From contig DXDC01000129.1 in the NCBI GenBank assembly GCA_019115685.1, positions 1-5,210 of the forward strand: a stretch of DNA of 5,210 nucleotides, written 5' to 3'. The DNA is from Candidatus Agrococcus pullicola. GTDB lineage: Bacteria > Actinomycetota > Actinomycetes > Actinomycetales > Microbacteriaceae. Under the pieces are notes generated by a model. The model did not search any database. It had not been told where the DNA came from and saw only the letters and a program-made list of their open reading frames with translations. Position 1 is the stretch's first letter; every line of letters begins with the position of its first letter. A program made the translations under genes and the position numbers. This document shows, piece after piece, positions 4,600-5,210 of this stretch.

Positions 4600-5210
4600 C
4601 TAGCGCAGCTGCTCCTGGATGGCCTTCACAACGGACCCGTCGGCCAGCGTTGTCGTGTCACCGACCTCGCGTCCCTCCGCAAGATCGCGCAGGAGTCGCC
4701 GCATGATCTTGCCGGAGCGGGTCTTCGGGAGGTCTGGCACGATGAAGACCTGTCTCGGCCTGGCGATCGCGCCGATGTCGTCGGCGACGTGCTTCCGCAG
4801 TATCGCCTCCGCTTCCTCGACCGACTTCGTCTCCTCGAACCGGCTCTTCAGGATCACGAACGCGACTACAGCCTGGCCGGTTGTCGCATCGGAAGCGCCG
4901 ACGACAGCAGCTTCCGCTGTCGCCTCGTGAGCGACCAGACTCGATTCGATCTCGGCGGTCGAGAGCCGGTGCCCCGAGACGTTCATGACGTCGTCGACTC
5001 GGCCGAGCAGCCAGATGTCGCCGTTGTCGTCGATCCGTGCACCGTCGCCCGCGAAGTACTTGTCGCCGAACTTCTCCCAGTAGGTCTCTCGGTAACGCTT
5101 GTCGTCGCCCCAGATTGTGCGCAGCATCCCCGGCCACGGGCTCGTGATCGTCAGCAGGCCTCCCTGGCCCTGCGGAACGGGCTCGCCCTTCTCGTTCAAG
5201 ATGCCGATCT
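4600..5210 (-). CDS. acs: Acetyl-CoA synthetase (AMP-forming), C-terminal 202 residues, cut by window edge
   Basis: The enzyme activates acetate with ATP and CoA to acetyl-CoA via acetyl-AMP in the cytoplasm. The visible part covers roughly the last third of a family usually about 650 residues long; the N-terminal part lies beyond the right edge. Signatures of the adenylate-forming family are Y-F-A-G-D55-G-A-R, L-G-R70-V-D-D-V-M-N-V-S-G-H-R81-L and the C-terminal P-K-T-R-S-G-K167-I-M-R-R (fragment numbering). By alignment from memory, Asp55, Arg70 and Arg81 equal Asp500, Arg515 and Arg526 of Salmonella Acs. Lys167 is the catalytic lysine (Lys609 there), which is acetylated by Pat-type enzymes and released by CobB-type deacetylases, so the same control is plausible here. 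The segment W-P-G-M-L-R-T-I-W-G-D-D (residues 25-36) is typical of Acs rather than propionyl- or medium-chain enzymes. The stop is TAG at 4602-4600. The gene converges on ridA. Confidence 0.95.
   Translation of the reverse strand, partial: IGILNEKGEPVPQGQGGLLTITSPWPGMLRTIWGDDKRYRETYWEKFGDKYFAGDGARIDDNGDIWLLGRVDDVMNVSGHRLSTAEIESSLVAHEATAEAAVVGASDATTGQAVVAFVILKSRFEETKSVEEAEAILRKHVADDIGAIARPRQVFIVPDLPKTRSGKIMRRLLRDLAEGREVGDTTTLADGSVVKAIQEQLR

Noticed and set aside
4592..4609. A 7-bp hairpin GCTGCGC/GCGCAGC across the acs stop codon, as a possible acs terminator.
   Set aside because: It has no T-run, lies partly in coding sequence, and such short GC palindromes are common in G+C-rich DNA.
4482..4706. 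A plus-strand frame of 74 codons starting in the inverted repeat loop and running into acs.
   Set aside because: It has no ribosome-binding site, a low-complexity Arg/Ala tail, and overlaps the acs C-terminus in antisense.

Overview
The window looks like chromosomal DNA from a G+C-rich actinobacterium, probably a member of Microbacteriaceae or a close relative. This rests on the G+C-rich codon use, the GTG start codons, the PASTA-bearing class A penicillin-binding protein, the MurT-type ligase, and a gene order that recalls part of the mycobacterial ponA2 region. The genus cannot be fixed from sequence alone. Coding density is high, with no tRNA, rRNA, transposase, phage gene or CRISPR array. 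All genes read as intact apart from the two cut by the window edges.

Left block (1-3692, minus strand): a tight cell-envelope operon read right to left. First is a bifunctional peptidoglycan synthase (GT51 glycosyltransferase, transpeptidase and two PASTA repeats, PonA2-like). Its stop codon overlaps the GTG start of a membrane-anchored calcineurin-type metallophosphoesterase by one base. After 9 nt comes the start of murT, the Mur-ligase-like subunit of lipid II isoglutaminyl synthase, cut by the window edge inside its P-loop. Two of the three products act directly on peptidoglycan precursors or polymer, so a related role for the phosphoesterase is a reasonable inference.

Centre (3693-4343): a 43-nt divergent intergenic region must serve the envelope operon on the minus strand and a two-gene operon on the plus strand. 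The latter encodes a 50-residue DUF4177-like protein and a RidA/YjgF-family protein, coupled by a GTGA start/stop overlap.

Right block (4344-5210): ridA and the C-terminal third of acetyl-CoA synthetase (acs, minus strand) converge on a 256-nt spacer. The spacer holds a strong symmetric terminator hairpin (4373-4412) and, separately, a long inverted repeat (arms 4465-4489 and 4516-4540) that is not a standard terminator and is the least explained structure in the window.

The gene content (acs, RidA, small DUF4177-like protein, PonA2-type PBP, metallophosphoesterase) matches, from memory, a condensed form of the M. tuberculosis Rv3667-Rv3683 neighbourhood, without the genes that lie between them there. 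No clearly new multi-gene system is visible. The best leads are the spacer inverted repeat, the small protein coupled to RidA, and the phosphoesterase inside the wall-synthesis operon.
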